Positions 45,756 through 54,888 of a DNA stretch of 64,000 bases are shown here, piece after piece. Positions within the stretch are counted from its first letter, which is position 1; each line of letters starts with the position of its first letter. A program made the position numbers and the translations under genes. Origin of the DNA: DASSQJ01 sp963772645 (GTDB taxonomy: Bacteria; Actinomycetota; Actinomycetes; Actinomycetales; Dermatophilaceae); the NCBI GenBank assembly GCA_963772645.1, contig CAVYYD010000015.1, positions 124,001 through 188,000 of the forward strand. Reading direction: 5' to 3'. The notes below the pieces were generated by a model. The model did no database searches. It was not told where the DNA came from and was given only the letters and a program-made list of their open reading frames with translations.

Positions 45756-46864
45756 TCAGCCCGCACCCCGCAGGGCCGACCCGCCGCACGGCGGGGTGAC
45801 CCGCAGCCCGTGCTCGACGAGCCCCGAGAGGAGCACGGCGAGCCGGTACCCCGGGTCGAGCCGCAGCGCACGGTCGAGGGCGATCCGGGCCACGGCGCCC
45901 TCGCCGTCGGACCAGGCGACGTGCGCCGTGACCGCGCACGCTGCCGCCGCCGCGGTCGGGCAGCCGTCGGGCACCGACCGGCACAGCAGGAGCAGCCGTT
46001 CGAGCAGCGCCTCCCGCCCGGGCCCCGAACCGGCCCCGGTCCGGCCCCCGAACCGGCCGGGCGGGACCGGTACCCCATCCCGGCCCACCGGGGCAGGGTG
46101 CGCTCGAGCCGAGCCACGACGCCGGGGTCGAGCACCTCGGCGGGCAGCACCCCGGGGGCGAGCCAGCCGACGAGCGCGTCCCGCAGGGGGACGTCGGCCA
46201 GGCCGCCGACCGCGGCCGCCACCACGCCCGGCGGCCACCGCGGGTGGCGCTCGGCCGCTGCGGAGCGGGCAGGTGGCGGGTCGAGCACCCGCCCCCAGGC
46301 CCGGACGGCGACGTCCACCCGCGGAGGCCGCTGCCGACGGCCCAGGCTGGCGCCGACGGCCGGCGCGGCCTGCGGGTCGGGCTCGACGAGGGCGGCGACC
46401 GCCGCGCGCGAGCCGAGCGGGGACCGGCCGAGCCCGACCAGCTCGGCGACCGCCGGCACGTCGGCGGGCTCGGGCAGCGGAACCCCGCCCGGCGGGCAGC
46501 AGGGCTCGGAGCAGGTGGGCGAGTACCGCCGGCCGCCCCGGACGACCGCGACGTCGACGACGTGGACCCGTTCGGCCTCGAGGGACGCCACGAGCTCGAG
46601 CAGCAGCGGGTGGCTGGCCTCGGGCTCGCTCTCGTACCCGACGAGCACGACGCCGTCGACGTCCTCGCGGAGCACCGGCTCCAGCAGCGCGGCCGCGGTC
46701 GGGCCGACGTCACCGTCGGCCGGGAGGTCACACCGGGCGACGAGGCAGACCCGGCGGCCGAGGAGGCAGACCAGGACGACGCTCTCGGCCGGGTGGTAGC
46801 CGAGCTGGTAGGGAAGGGCCGCGACGACGTCGCCGGGGCCCCGGAGGCTGATGTCCGCTGTCAT
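45756..46864 (-). CDS. DUF4192 family protein, apparent frameshift
   Basis: A protein of about 369 residues of unknown function, common in actinobacteria. The N-terminus LRGPGDVVAALPYQLGYHPA and SVVLVCLLGRRVCLVARCDLP is the DUF4192 signature. Reading in the first frame runs to LERTLPRWAGMG; near 46074-46083 one base seems to be missing in a G run and the protein continues in the next frame as VPVPPGRFGG and REALLERLLLLCRSVPDGCP, ending with IALDRALRLDPGYRLAVLLSG, the normal family C-terminus. Length is one base short of a multiple of three. No catalytic motif is visible. Located upstream of the metX riboswitch on the same strand. Confidence 0.78.
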
Positions 46865-46978
46865 GGACCGAGCCTTCCCGGGGCTCGCGACGGGCGGAAC
46901 CCGCCCGGTGGCTCCTGTGGACGACGCACCGTGCCCCGCCGTCCTGTGGACGGCGGGGCTCGACCGGGACGGGACCGG

Positions 46979-47371
46979 TCAGCTCACGACGTCGGAGCGC
47001 ACGGTGCTGCCGAACGGGGTCGCGCCGGCCGGCGCGCGGCCGGTGGCGGCCTCCCAGCGCAGGAACTTCTCGGTCTCCTCGACGACCGTGGTGGCGAGCC
47101 AGCCGAGCACCATCGCGTCGTCGGCGAGGCCGAGGATCCCGAGGATGCCCTCGGGAAGCAGGTCGACCGGGGAGACCACGTAGGCCACCCCCGCCGCGAC
47201 GAGGCCGAGCTTGACCAGGGACGTGCCGTGGTACTCCCCCGACGACACCGCCCGCAGCAGCCGCGGGAGTGCGGAGGCCCGCTCACCGAGCGAGGGGCCC
47301 CCGGGGCGGGTGGCCAGGCGCAGCGCCCGGGCGACGGCGCCGACGTAGGCGAAGGTGCGGGTGGTGGACAT
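46979..47371 (-). CDS. YkvA/DUF1232 family membrane-associated protein
   Basis: A 130-residue protein with the DUF1232 core GLVAAGVAYVVSPVDLLPEG followed by ILGLADDAMVLGWLATTVV, giving one or two hydrophobic segments. The SPxDLxPE motif is diagnostic of the YkvA family, whose role is unknown. ATG 47371 is chosen, with GGAGG about 10 nt upstream. Same strand as the EcsC-like gene (85 nt upstream), possibly one transcript. Confidence 0.85.
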   Translation of the reverse strand: MSTTRTFAYVGAVARALRLATRPGGPSLGERASALPRLLRAVSSGEYHGTSLVKLGLVAAGVAYVVSPVDLLPEGILGILGLADDAMVLGWLATTVVEETEKFLRWEAATGRAPAGATPFGSTVRSDVVS

Positions 47372-47456
47372 CGTGCTCGTTACCTCCTGGGTCGGGGTCC
47401 GGGGTCTCAACGACCGACGCGGGCCGGAGGATTCCCGGTCCGGGCGCGTCGACGGG

Positions 47457-48197
47457 TCAGGCCGAGGTGACCTGGCCGGCGACCGTGGCCGGGAACTCGG
47501 TGCGGGCGTTCTCGGCCACCCGGCGCAGCATCCAGGTGTCGACCCCGGCGCCGACGACGCCGCCGATGACCGGGACGGCCCGCCCGAAGCGGGTCAGCGT
47601 GTTCTTCGCGACGCTCGCGAGGAGGCGGAACCCGACGCCCTTCTTGACGACCATCGCGGCCGGGCCGGGCAGCCGCTGCGCCGCGAGGTTGGTGAGCCCG
47701 CCGACCGGCGCGGCCACCCCCGCCTTGCGGAGCAGGTCGTCGGCGTCGGCGCCGACGAGGGTGAGGAGCACGGCCGCCCGGATCTGCGGGTGGGCGATGT
47801 CGTGCCCCCGCAGGGCCGCGACGGCGGCCGTCATCCGCGTGGCCAGCACGTAGAAGGACAGGACGTTGACCGGGAGCGCCACCGGGAGGGTGACGAAGCC
47901 GCCCAGGCTGGTGACGAACCCCTCGAGGCCGCCCTTGACGAGGTGGCTGCGCACGACGGCGTCGACAGCCGCCTCCCGGTCGCCGCCGTGTGCGCGCAGC
48001 GCGTCGTCGGCGACCTTCTGGGCGGGGTCGAACCAGCCCTTGCCGTCGATGCCGAGGTCGAGGATGTTCTCGACGAGCCGGACCGCCTGGTTGCCCAGCC
48101 GTCCGTTGTCCTCCGGCCCCTCCGCCGCGCGCTCGAGGGCGCTGCGGGTCTCCTTGACGGCGTCGGTGGTCCGGTCTGCTGCACTGCGAAGTCCCAC
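47457..48197 (-). CDS. EcsC family protein
   Basis: A 246-residue protein of the EcsC family, named for the third gene of the Bacillus ecs transporter operon; function unknown. Family-like segments are LVENILDLGIDGKGWFDPAQ, HLVKGGLEGFVTSLGGFVTL and the Gly-rich C-terminal PVIGGVVGAGVDTWMLRRV, with hydrophobic stretches (PVALPVNVLSFYVLATRMTA) that may associate with membrane. GTG 48197 has AAGGGA upstream. No ABC transporter genes are next to it. Confidence 0.8.
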   Translation of the reverse strand: MGLRSAADRTTDAVKETRSALERAAEGPEDNGRLGNQAVRLVENILDLGIDGKGWFDPAQKVADDALRAHGGDREAAVDAVVRSHLVKGGLEGFVTSLGGFVTLPVALPVNVLSFYVLATRMTAAVAALRGHDIAHPQIRAAVLLTLVGADADDLLRKAGVAAPVGGLTNLAAQRLPGPAAMVVKKGVGFRLLASVAKNTLTRFGRAVPVIGGVVGAGVDTWMLRRVAENARTEFPATVAGQVTSA

Positions 48198-48327
48198 GTG
48201 TGACGTTCCCTTCGTGTGGCTCGGCGGGCCGCGCTCGCCCCTCGGATGCCGTTCCCGGCCATCCTGCCACGCGGGTCCGCCGGCCTGCGGGTCCGGGACA
48301 CGCGGCTGCGCTGACGGCGGCCGACCG

Positions 48328-48333
48328 TAGTGT
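48328..48333 (+). promoter_or_regulatory. Candidate -10 of the DNA polymerase I-like gene (leaderless)
   Basis: TAGTGT, 7 nt before GTG 48341. Confidence 0.4.
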
Positions 48334-48340
48334 TCGGGTC

Positions 48341-50026
48341 GTGGTGCCGGGTCCGCTCGCCGTGCTCGTCGCCGGGCCGGCCGGCCACGGCGGGGTGCTC
48401 GTCGACGGCAGCTTCCGGGTGCTCGAGCGCCGCGCGCTCGCCGCCGAGGCGGCCCGGGTGGAGTCCGAGCGGCACCCCCGGTGGGTCTGGTGGTCGGCGG
48501 GGGCCGACGCCACCGAGGTCGTCGGAGCCGGGGTGCACCTGGCCCGGGCCTGGGACGTCGCCGAGGCCCACCGGCTGCTCCACGGCGGCTGGGAGGCTCC
48601 ACCGTCGCGCTGCTGGGCCGCCGCCCACGGGCTGCCCGTCGACGCCGCTCCCGCCGCCCCCACCGGCGACCTCTTCGACGCGCTCGCCCCCGAGCTTCCG
48701 CCCGACGACGTCCTCGTCGACCCCACGGGCTACCTCCGGGCCGACCACGAGTCGTGGCTCGCCGACCCGCGGCACCTGGGCGCGTGGGCGACGGCGGCCC
48801 TGGACCTCGCCCACCGCCAGCACGAGGCGGCCGCCACGACCTCCGCCCGGCTCGCCGGGACCATCGCCTCCGAGTCGGCCGCGGCGCTCCTGTGCGTCGA
48901 GCTCGAGCGCGACGGCCTGCCCCTGGACCGCGCCCGCACCGAGCAGCTCGTCGGCGAGGCGGCCGGCCCGCGCACGACATCCGAGGCCGAGGCCGCCGCC
49001 GCACGCCGCGAGCGCGACCGCCTCGTCCTGCGCCACGTGCCGGGCCGGGAGGCCACCGACCTGCGCAACCCGGCCCAGGTCAAGGAGATGCTCGCCGCCG
49101 TCGGGGTCGACGTGCCGAGCACCCGCAAGTGGGTGCTCGCGCCCTACCGCGAGGTGCACCCCGTGGTCGACGCCCTCCTGCGCTGGCGCCGTGACGAGCG
49201 GATCGCGACGACGTACGGCTACCGCTGGCTGGACACCCACGTCGGCGCCGACGACCGGCTGCGCGGCCACTGGACGGCCTGCGACGGCGCCGCCGGCCGG
49301 ATGACGGCCGAGAACGGGCTGCACAACCTGCCGGCGGCGCTGCGCCCCGGGGTCGCCGCCCACCCCGGGCACCGCTTCGTGCGGGCCGACCTCGGGCAGG
49401 TGGAGCCGCGGGTGCTCGCCGTCGTCAGCGGGGACGCCGCCTTCGCGGCCGCGACCCGGGCCGACGACCTCTACGCGCCGGTCGCCGAGCGGCTCGGGGT
49501 CGACCGGCCGGTGGCCAAGGTCGCCGTGCTCGCCGCGATGTACGGCCAGCGCAGCGGCGCGGCCGGGGAGGCGCTGCGGGGCCTGGAGGCCGCCTACCCG
49601 GTGGCGATGGGGCTGCTCGACCGCGCCTACGAGCTCGGCCGGTGCGGGCAGCCGCTGCGCACCTTCGGGGGCCGCCTCGTGCCGACCGGGCGCGTCCTCG
49701 CGGACCGCCCGGTCGGGGCCGACCCGGCGCTGGACGCCGCCCGCGGGCGCTTCGCGCGCAACGCGGTCATCCAGGGGTCGGCGGCCGAGCTCTTCAAGGC
49801 CTGGGCGGCCACGGTGCGGGCCACGACGCGCGACCTGGGGGCCGAGGTCGTGCTGTGCCTGCACGACGAGCTGCTCCTGCACGTGCCCACGGAGGCAGCG
49901 CAGGAGGCCGCGCGCCGGGTCGACGCCGCGCTGGCCGACGCGGCTCGCCGCTGGTCGGGCGGGGCCCCGGTGCGCTTCGTCGCCGACACCTCGGTGATCG
50001 ACCGGTGGTCGGAGGCCAAGGACTGA
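48341..50026 (+). CDS. Family A DNA polymerase-like protein (bifunctional 3'-5' exonuclease/DNA polymerase)
   Basis: A 561-residue relative of DNA polymerase I lacking the 5'-3' exonuclease domain. The first 170 residues form a poorly conserved domain where the annotated 3'-5' exonuclease would lie. The polymerase domain has motif A-like RADLGQVEPRVLAVVSGD (where Pol I has DYSQIELR), motif B-like PVAKVAVLAAMYGQ and motif C LCLHDELLLHVP. Key catalytic Asp residues are present in A and C, but motif B lacks the full RxxxK pattern of Pol I, so activity should not be assumed. Start GTG 48341 follows a TAGTGT box by 7 nt. The full-length polA must lie elsewhere. Confidence 0.85.
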   Translation: MVPGPLAVLVAGPAGHGGVLVDGSFRVLERRALAAEAARVESERHPRWVWWSAGADATEVVGAGVHLARAWDVAEAHRLLHGGWEAPPSRCWAAAHGLPVDAAPAAPTGDLFDALAPELPPDDVLVDPTGYLRADHESWLADPRHLGAWATAALDLAHRQHEAAATTSARLAGTIASESAAALLCVELERDGLPLDRARTEQLVGEAAGPRTTSEAEAAAARRERDRLVLRHVPGREATDLRNPAQVKEMLAAVGVDVPSTRKWVLAPYREVHPVVDALLRWRRDERIATTYGYRWLDTHVGADDRLRGHWTACDGAAGRMTAENGLHNLPAALRPGVAAHPGHRFVRADLGQVEPRVLAVVSGDAAFAAATRADDLYAPVAERLGVDRPVAKVAVLAAMYGQRSGAAGEALRGLEAAYPVAMGLLDRAYELGRCGQPLRTFGGRLVPTGRVLADRPVGADPALDAARGRFARNAVIQGSAAELFKAWAATVRATTRDLGAEVVLCLHDELLLHVPTEAAQEAARRVDAALADAARRWSGGAPVRFVADTSVIDRWSEAKD

Positions 50027-50044
50027 CCGCCCGCGGAGTCAGTC
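50021..50044. terminator. Possible bidirectional terminator at the polymerase/PAC2 junction
   Basis: GACTGA-CCGC-cc-GCGG-ag-TCAGTC, a hairpin with a 2-nt bulge. The TGA stop of each convergent gene lies in one arm. Confidence 0.4.
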
Positions 50045-50947
50045 GTCGCCGACGTGGCGCAGGAAGTCCTCGAACTCGGCGCCGAGCTCGTCGGCGGTGG
50101 GGATCTGGCTGGTCTCGGTGGCGAGCAGGCTGGGCCGCTGTCGCCCCTCGACGAACGCGTCGTACTGACGCTCGAGGGCACTGACGACCGCGCGGGCCTC
50201 GTCGCTCTGCTCGACCTCGGCCGCGATCGCCTGCTGGTTGGCCCGGGCTCGCTCGACGAGCTCGTCGTTGGGCAGGTTGAGCCCGGTGGCTCCGGTGACC
50301 GCGGTGAGGGCGGCCAGCGCCCCCTCGGCCCACTCGGTGGTCGCGAGGTAGTGCGGGACGTGCACGGCGAAGCCGAGCGCCTGGCCACCGGACTCCCCGA
50401 CCCGCAGCTCGAGCAGCGAGGCGATCGACCCCGGCACCTGCACCCGCCCGAACGGTGAGACCGCCGACCCGACGAGCGCCGGGTCGGTGGCGTGCGCGGT
50501 CATCCCGACCGGCCGGGTGTGCGGGACCCCCATCGGGATCCCGTGGGTGGTGACGACGAGGGTGATGCCGAGCCGGGCGATCAGCTCACGGACGGCCTCG
50601 ACGACGCGCTCCCACTGGTAGTCCGGCTCGGGGCCGGCGAGGAGGTAGTAGGTCTGCCCGTCGCGGTCGGTGAGCCGGTGCAGGAGCATCGACGGGTCGT
50701 CGTACTCGACCCAGCGGCTGGTGTCGAAGACCATCGCCGGGCGGCGGTCGCGGTAGTCGAGCAGCTGGTCGACATCGAAGGAGGCGACGACCTCGGGGTC
50801 ACCGCTCTCGAGGAGGTGGTCGCGGAGGAGGCCCTGCACCTGACCGGCGTCGACGAAGCCCCCGAGCATGACGAGGAGGACGCCGGGACGGTGCTCGGTC
50901 AGGTCGGCGTCGGTCTCGAGACGGTAGAGGTCGGACGGGTTCTGCAC
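50039..50947 (-). CDS. PAC2 family protein
   Basis: A 302-residue protein of the PAC2 (proteasome-assembly-chaperone 2-like) family that is common in actinobacteria. PGVLLVMLGGFVDAGQVQGL, PAMVFDTSRWVEYDDP, LLAGPEPDYQWERVVEAVRE and GIPMGVPHTRPVGMTAHATD are typical. In archaea and eukaryotes the family assists proteasome assembly; whether it does so here is unknown, as no proteasome genes are visible. GTG 50947 is preceded by GAAAGG. The C-terminus is acidic (AEFEDFLRHVGDD). Confidence 0.87.
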   Translation of the reverse strand: MQNPSDLYRLETDADLTEHRPGVLLVMLGGFVDAGQVQGLLRDHLLESGDPEVVASFDVDQLLDYRDRRPAMVFDTSRWVEYDDPSMLLHRLTDRDGQTYYLLAGPEPDYQWERVVEAVRELIARLGITLVVTTHGIPMGVPHTRPVGMTAHATDPALVGSAVSPFGRVQVPGSIASLLELRVGESGGQALGFAVHVPHYLATTEWAEGALAALTAVTGATGLNLPNDELVERARANQQAIAAEVEQSDEARAVVSALERQYDAFVEGRQRPSLLATETSQIPTADELGAEFEDFLRHVGDD

Positions 50948-51029
50948 GGGCTGGCCTTTCGGGTTCTGGTGCTCGTGCAGGTGGAACGCGCCAGCGGGGG
51001 GCCGGATTCCCGGGCCGGGAGGGCGGCGG

Positions 51030-54000
51030 TCAGGCCGAGGGGGTGAGGTCGGCGATGGCGCGGCGGACCCGCTTCTCCGAGACCGGCCGTGCGGTACCGA
51101 GCGACTGCGCGAAGAGGCTGACCCGCAGCTCCTCGACGAGCCAGCCGACGTCGGTGACCTCCGGCGCGGCCCGACGGGCGGGCGGGAGGACGTCGAGCAG
51201 GTCGGCGTAGGCGGACTCGACGGCATCGACCTGTTCCTGGAGCACCGGCTCGCGGGGGTTGGTCGCGGCCCGCTCGAGCCGGTGCTGGGCGGCGCGCAGG
51301 TACCGCTGCACGTCACGGAGCCGTCGCACGCCGGTGGCGGCGACGAACCCGGGGCGGACGAGGCTGTCGAGCTGGGCCCGGACGTCGGCTCGGGTCGCCC
51401 GGGTCGCCTCGGCCGCGGCTCCGGCCGCGAGGGCGTCGAGGGTGCGCCGGACCTGCGCCGCGAGGGCGAGCACCGGTTCGACCGCCTCGACGACGGCGAG
51501 CACCCGCGGGACCACGTGCATGCGGACCGCGGCGAGCGCGGCCTCGAAGTCGGCCTGCGTGCGCACCGGTCCGGCGACGTGCTCGGCGACGAGGTCGTCG
51601 ACCGCGGCGTCGAGGCAGTCCCGCAGCAGCGCCGGAACCGAGCCGTGCGGGTTGTCGGCGAGCGCGAGCTTCTGGGCGTTCGAGAGGCGGCCCAGCACCC
51701 GCTTCCACGGGGCGGGCGTCCCGAGGACGAGGAGCCGCCGCACCCCACCGCGGTGCGCAGCGGCCGCGGACCCGGCATCCGGGAGCACCCGCAGCGCGAC
51801 GCTGCCCCCCTCGTCGACGAGGGCCGGGAAGCCGCGGACCACCTGCCCGCCGGCGTGGCCGTCGAAGGTCTCGGGCACCGTGCCGACCGTCCACGAGGTC
51901 AGCCCGCCGCGCTCGAGCGAGGCGCCGGCGCGGGCCACCCCGGCGCGCACCTCGGACCCGGCCGCCTCGCGAAGGGCCTCGAGGTCCTTGCCGCGGGCGA
52001 CGACCCGGCCGCGGGCACCCTCGACGGAGAAGGTGACGCGCAGGTGCCCGGGCACCCGCGCCCAGTCCCACTCCCCCGGGTCGACCCGGACCCCGGTGCG
52101 CTCGTGGAGCGCCCGCGCGAGCTCGTCGGTGATCCGGCCGCGGGCGGGGTCGGCCTCCGCGAGCGCGGCCCGGGCGTGGTCCGGTGCCGGGACGAGGTGC
52201 CGGCGGGTGGCCTTGGGCAGCGACCTGATGAGGGCGACGGCGAGCTCGTCGCGCAGCCCCGGCACCTGCCAGTCGAAGCCCTCGGGGCGCAGCCGGTTGA
52301 GGACTGCGACCGGGACGTGCACCGTGACCCCGTCGGCCTCCTGGCCCGGCGCGAAGGAGTAGCTGACGTCGAGCTCGAGGTCGCCCTGCCGCCACACCGG
52401 TGGGTAGTCGCCGGCCGAGACCGCCTCGCCGGCAGCGGAGGTGAGGGTCTCCTCGGTGAGGGTCAGCAGGTCCGGGCGGCGGCGTCGCTCGCCGCGCCAC
52501 CACCGGTCGAAGTGCCGCTCGGAGACGACGTCCGGGGGGACCCGGGCGTCGTAGAAGGCGTGGACGACCTCGTCGTCGACGACGATGTCGCGGCGCCGGG
52601 CCCGCTCCTCCAGCTCGGCGACCCGCTCCAGGGTGCGCCGGTTGGCGCTCCAGAACTCGTGCCGCGGGTCCCAGTCGCCCTCGACCAGGGCCGAGCGGAC
52701 GAAGATCTCCCGGGCGGCCTGCGGGTCGATCCGCGCGTACTGGACCGTCCGGCCGGTGACGAGGGGGACGCCGTAGAGGGTCACCCGCTCGGTCGCGACC
52801 GCGGCGCCCGCCGCCCGGCTCCACCGCGGCTCGCTCACCGTGCGGGTCACCACGTGCGCCCCCGCCTCCTCCGCCCACTCCGGCTCGATGGCCGCGACGG
52901 TGCGGGCCCACAGCCGGCTGGTCTCGACGAGCTCGGCGGCCACGACGACGTCCGGGCGGCGGCGGAAGAGCGTCGAACCGGGGCTGATCGCGAACCGTGC
53001 CCCGCGCGCGCCGAGGTACTCCCGCCGCACCTCGTCGCGGACCCCGACGTGGGAGAGCAGGCCGGCGAGCAGCGCCCGGTGCACGGTGTCCCAGTCGGGG
53101 TCACGGTCGGGGCCGGCGGTGGCGAGGTCGGGGTCGACCCGGGCCGACCGGCAGGCGCGCCGGAGCTGGGTGTGCAGGTCCTGCCACTCCCGGATCCGTA
53201 GGTAGTGCAGGTACTCGTCGCGGCACATCCGGCGGAACGCGCTGTGCGAGAGGTCCTTCCGCTGTTGCCTCAGGTAGCGCCAGAGGTTGTGCAACGAGGC
53301 GAAGTCGGAGGAGTCGTCGGCGAACCGGGCATGCTGCTGGTCGGCCTGCGCCTCCCGGTCGACCGGCCGCTCGCGCGGGTCCTGGATCGAGAGCGCGGCG
53401 ACGAGGACGAGGACCTCACGGGTGCAACCGAGCCGGCCGGCCTCGACGACCATGCGGGCCAGCCGGGGGTCGAGCGGGAGGCGGGCCAGGGTGCGGCCGG
53501 TCGGGGTGAGCCGCCGGGCCCGCCCGCGGTGGCGTCCGGGGCCGCGGTCCCCGGTGGAGAACGCGCCGAGCTCCTCGAGGAGCCGGACCCCGTCGGCGAC
53601 CTGCCTGGCGTCCGGAGGGTCGACGAAGGGGAAGCGCTGGACGTCGCCGAGGCCGAGCGAGGTCATCTGGAGGATGACCGAGGCGAGCGAGGTGCGCTGG
53701 ATCTCCGGCTCGGTGAACTCGGGCCGCGCGTCGTGGTCCTCCTGCGAGTACAGGCGGATGCAGACGCCGGGGGCGACCCGGCCGCACCGGCCGGCGCGCT
53801 GGGCGGCGCTGGCCCGGCTCACCGGCTCGATCGGCAGGCGCTGGACCTTGGTCCGCTGGCTGTACCGGGAGATGCGGGCGGTGCCGGTGTCGACGACGTA
53901 GCCGATGCCCGGGACGGTCAGCGAGGTCTCGGCGACGTTGGTGGCGAGGATGATCCGCCGCCCGCTCCCCCGGTGGAACACGCGGTGCTGCTCCGCGGCG

Positions 54001-54869
54001 GAGAGCCGGGCGAAGAGCGGCAGCACCTCGGTGCCGGGCAGGCCCAGCCCGCCGAGCGCCTCGGCGGCGTCGCGGATCTCCCGCTCGCCGGAGAAGAACA
54101 CGAGGATGTCGGTGGCCTCGGCGCTGGGCGGCTCCTCGGTCCACAGCTCCTCCACCGCCTCGACGACACCGGTGACCTGGTCCTTCTCGGCGAGGACGTG
54201 GCGGCCGTCCGGGTCGAGCTCGACGAGCGGCCGGTGGCGGACCTGCACCGGGTAGGTCCGCCCGGACACCTCGATGACCGGCACCTCGCGGACCACCTCG
54301 CCTCGCCCGTCGGTGGCGAAGTGGCGGGCGAACCGCTCCGGGTCGATGGTCGCCGAGGTGACGAGGACCTTGAGGTCGGGCCGGCGCGGGAGCAGCTGCT
54401 TGAGGTAGCCGAGGATGAAGTCGATGTTGAGGCTGCGCTCGTGGGCCTCGTCGATGATGATCGTGTCATAGCGCCGCAGCTCCCGGTCGCGCTGCATCTC
54501 GGCCAGCAGGATGCCGTCGGTCATCACCTTGACCCGGGTGCCGGCGCTGCTCTCGTCGGCGAAGCGGACCTGGTAGCCGACGAGGTCGCCGAGCCCGACG
54601 TGCATCTCCTCGGCGAGCCGCTCGGCGACCGACCGGGCCGCGATCCTCCGCGGCTGGGTGTGGCCCACCTGGCCGGTGCTCCCTCGGCCCAGCTCGAGGC
54701 ACATCTTCGGCAGCTGCGTCGTCTTCCCCGACCCGGTCTCCCCCGCGATGACGACGACCTGGTGGTCGCGGATCGCCGCGAGGATGTCCTCCCTGCGCTC
54801 GACGACCGGGAGCTGCTCGGGGTAGTGCAGCGATGCCGGGTCGACCGGTGGTCGCGGCTCCTCGGGCAT
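51030..54869 (-). CDS. hrpA: ATP-dependent RNA helicase HrpA (DEAH box)
   Basis: A 1279-residue DEAH-box helicase. Walker A GETGSGKT is at residues 43-50, DEAH at 140-143, motif III SATID follows, and motif VI region QRAGRCGRVAPG closes the helicase core. HA2 and OB domains come next, then the long C-terminal extension of HrpA proteins (DUF3418 region; PLVTGRTVQYARIDPQAARE). HrpA of E. coli resolves stalled or collided ribosomes. Start at ATG 54869: a TATCCT box lies 7 nt upstream (leaderless), and the protein alignment begins at MPEEPRPPVDP. Confidence 0.95.
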   Translation of the reverse strand: MPEEPRPPVDPASLHYPEQLPVVERREDILAAIRDHQVVVIAGETGSGKTTQLPKMCLELGRGSTGQVGHTQPRRIAARSVAERLAEEMHVGLGDLVGYQVRFADESSAGTRVKVMTDGILLAEMQRDRELRRYDTIIIDEAHERSLNIDFILGYLKQLLPRRPDLKVLVTSATIDPERFARHFATDGRGEVVREVPVIEVSGRTYPVQVRHRPLVELDPDGRHVLAEKDQVTGVVEAVEELWTEEPPSAEATDILVFFSGEREIRDAAEALGGLGLPGTEVLPLFARLSAAEQHRVFHRGSGRRIILATNVAETSLTVPGIGYVVDTGTARISRYSQRTKVQRLPIEPVSRASAAQRAGRCGRVAPGVCIRLYSQEDHDARPEFTEPEIQRTSLASVILQMTSLGLGDVQRFPFVDPPDARQVADGVRLLEELGAFSTGDRGPGRHRGRARRLTPTGRTLARLPLDPRLARMVVEAGRLGCTREVLVLVAALSIQDPRERPVDREAQADQQHARFADDSSDFASLHNLWRYLRQQRKDLSHSAFRRMCRDEYLHYLRIREWQDLHTQLRRACRSARVDPDLATAGPDRDPDWDTVHRALLAGLLSHVGVRDEVRREYLGARGARFAISPGSTLFRRRPDVVVAAELVETSRLWARTVAAIEPEWAEEAGAHVVTRTVSEPRWSRAAGAAVATERVTLYGVPLVTGRTVQYARIDPQAAREIFVRSALVEGDWDPRHEFWSANRRTLERVAELEERARRRDIVVDDEVVHAFYDARVPPDVVSERHFDRWWRGERRRRPDLLTLTEETLTSAAGEAVSAGDYPPVWRQGDLELDVSYSFAPGQEADGVTVHVPVAVLNRLRPEGFDWQVPGLRDELAVALIRSLPKATRRHLVPAPDHARAALAEADPARGRITDELARALHERTGVRVDPGEWDWARVPGHLRVTFSVEGARGRVVARGKDLEALREAAGSEVRAGVARAGASLERGGLTSWTVGTVPETFDGHAGGQVVRGFPALVDEGGSVALRVLPDAGSAAAAHRGGVRRLLVLGTPAPWKRVLGRLSNAQKLALADNPHGSVPALLRDCLDAAVDDLVAEHVAGPVRTQADFEAALAAVRMHVVPRVLAVVEAVEPVLALAAQVRRTLDALAAGAAAEATRATRADVRAQLDSLVRPGFVAATGVRRLRDVQRYLRAAQHRLERAATNPREPVLQEQVDAVESAYADLLDVLPPARRAAPEVTDVGWLVEELRVSLFAQSLGTARPVSEKRVRRAIADLTPSA

Positions 54870-54876
54870 GCGCGAC

Positions 54877-54882
54877 AGGATA
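54877..54882 (-). promoter_or_regulatory. Candidate -10 of hrpA (leaderless)
   Basis: TATCCT on the minus strand, 7 nt before the hrpA ATG and inside the intergenic gap of 19 nt. Confidence 0.45.
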
Positions 54883-54888
54883 GGTCGC

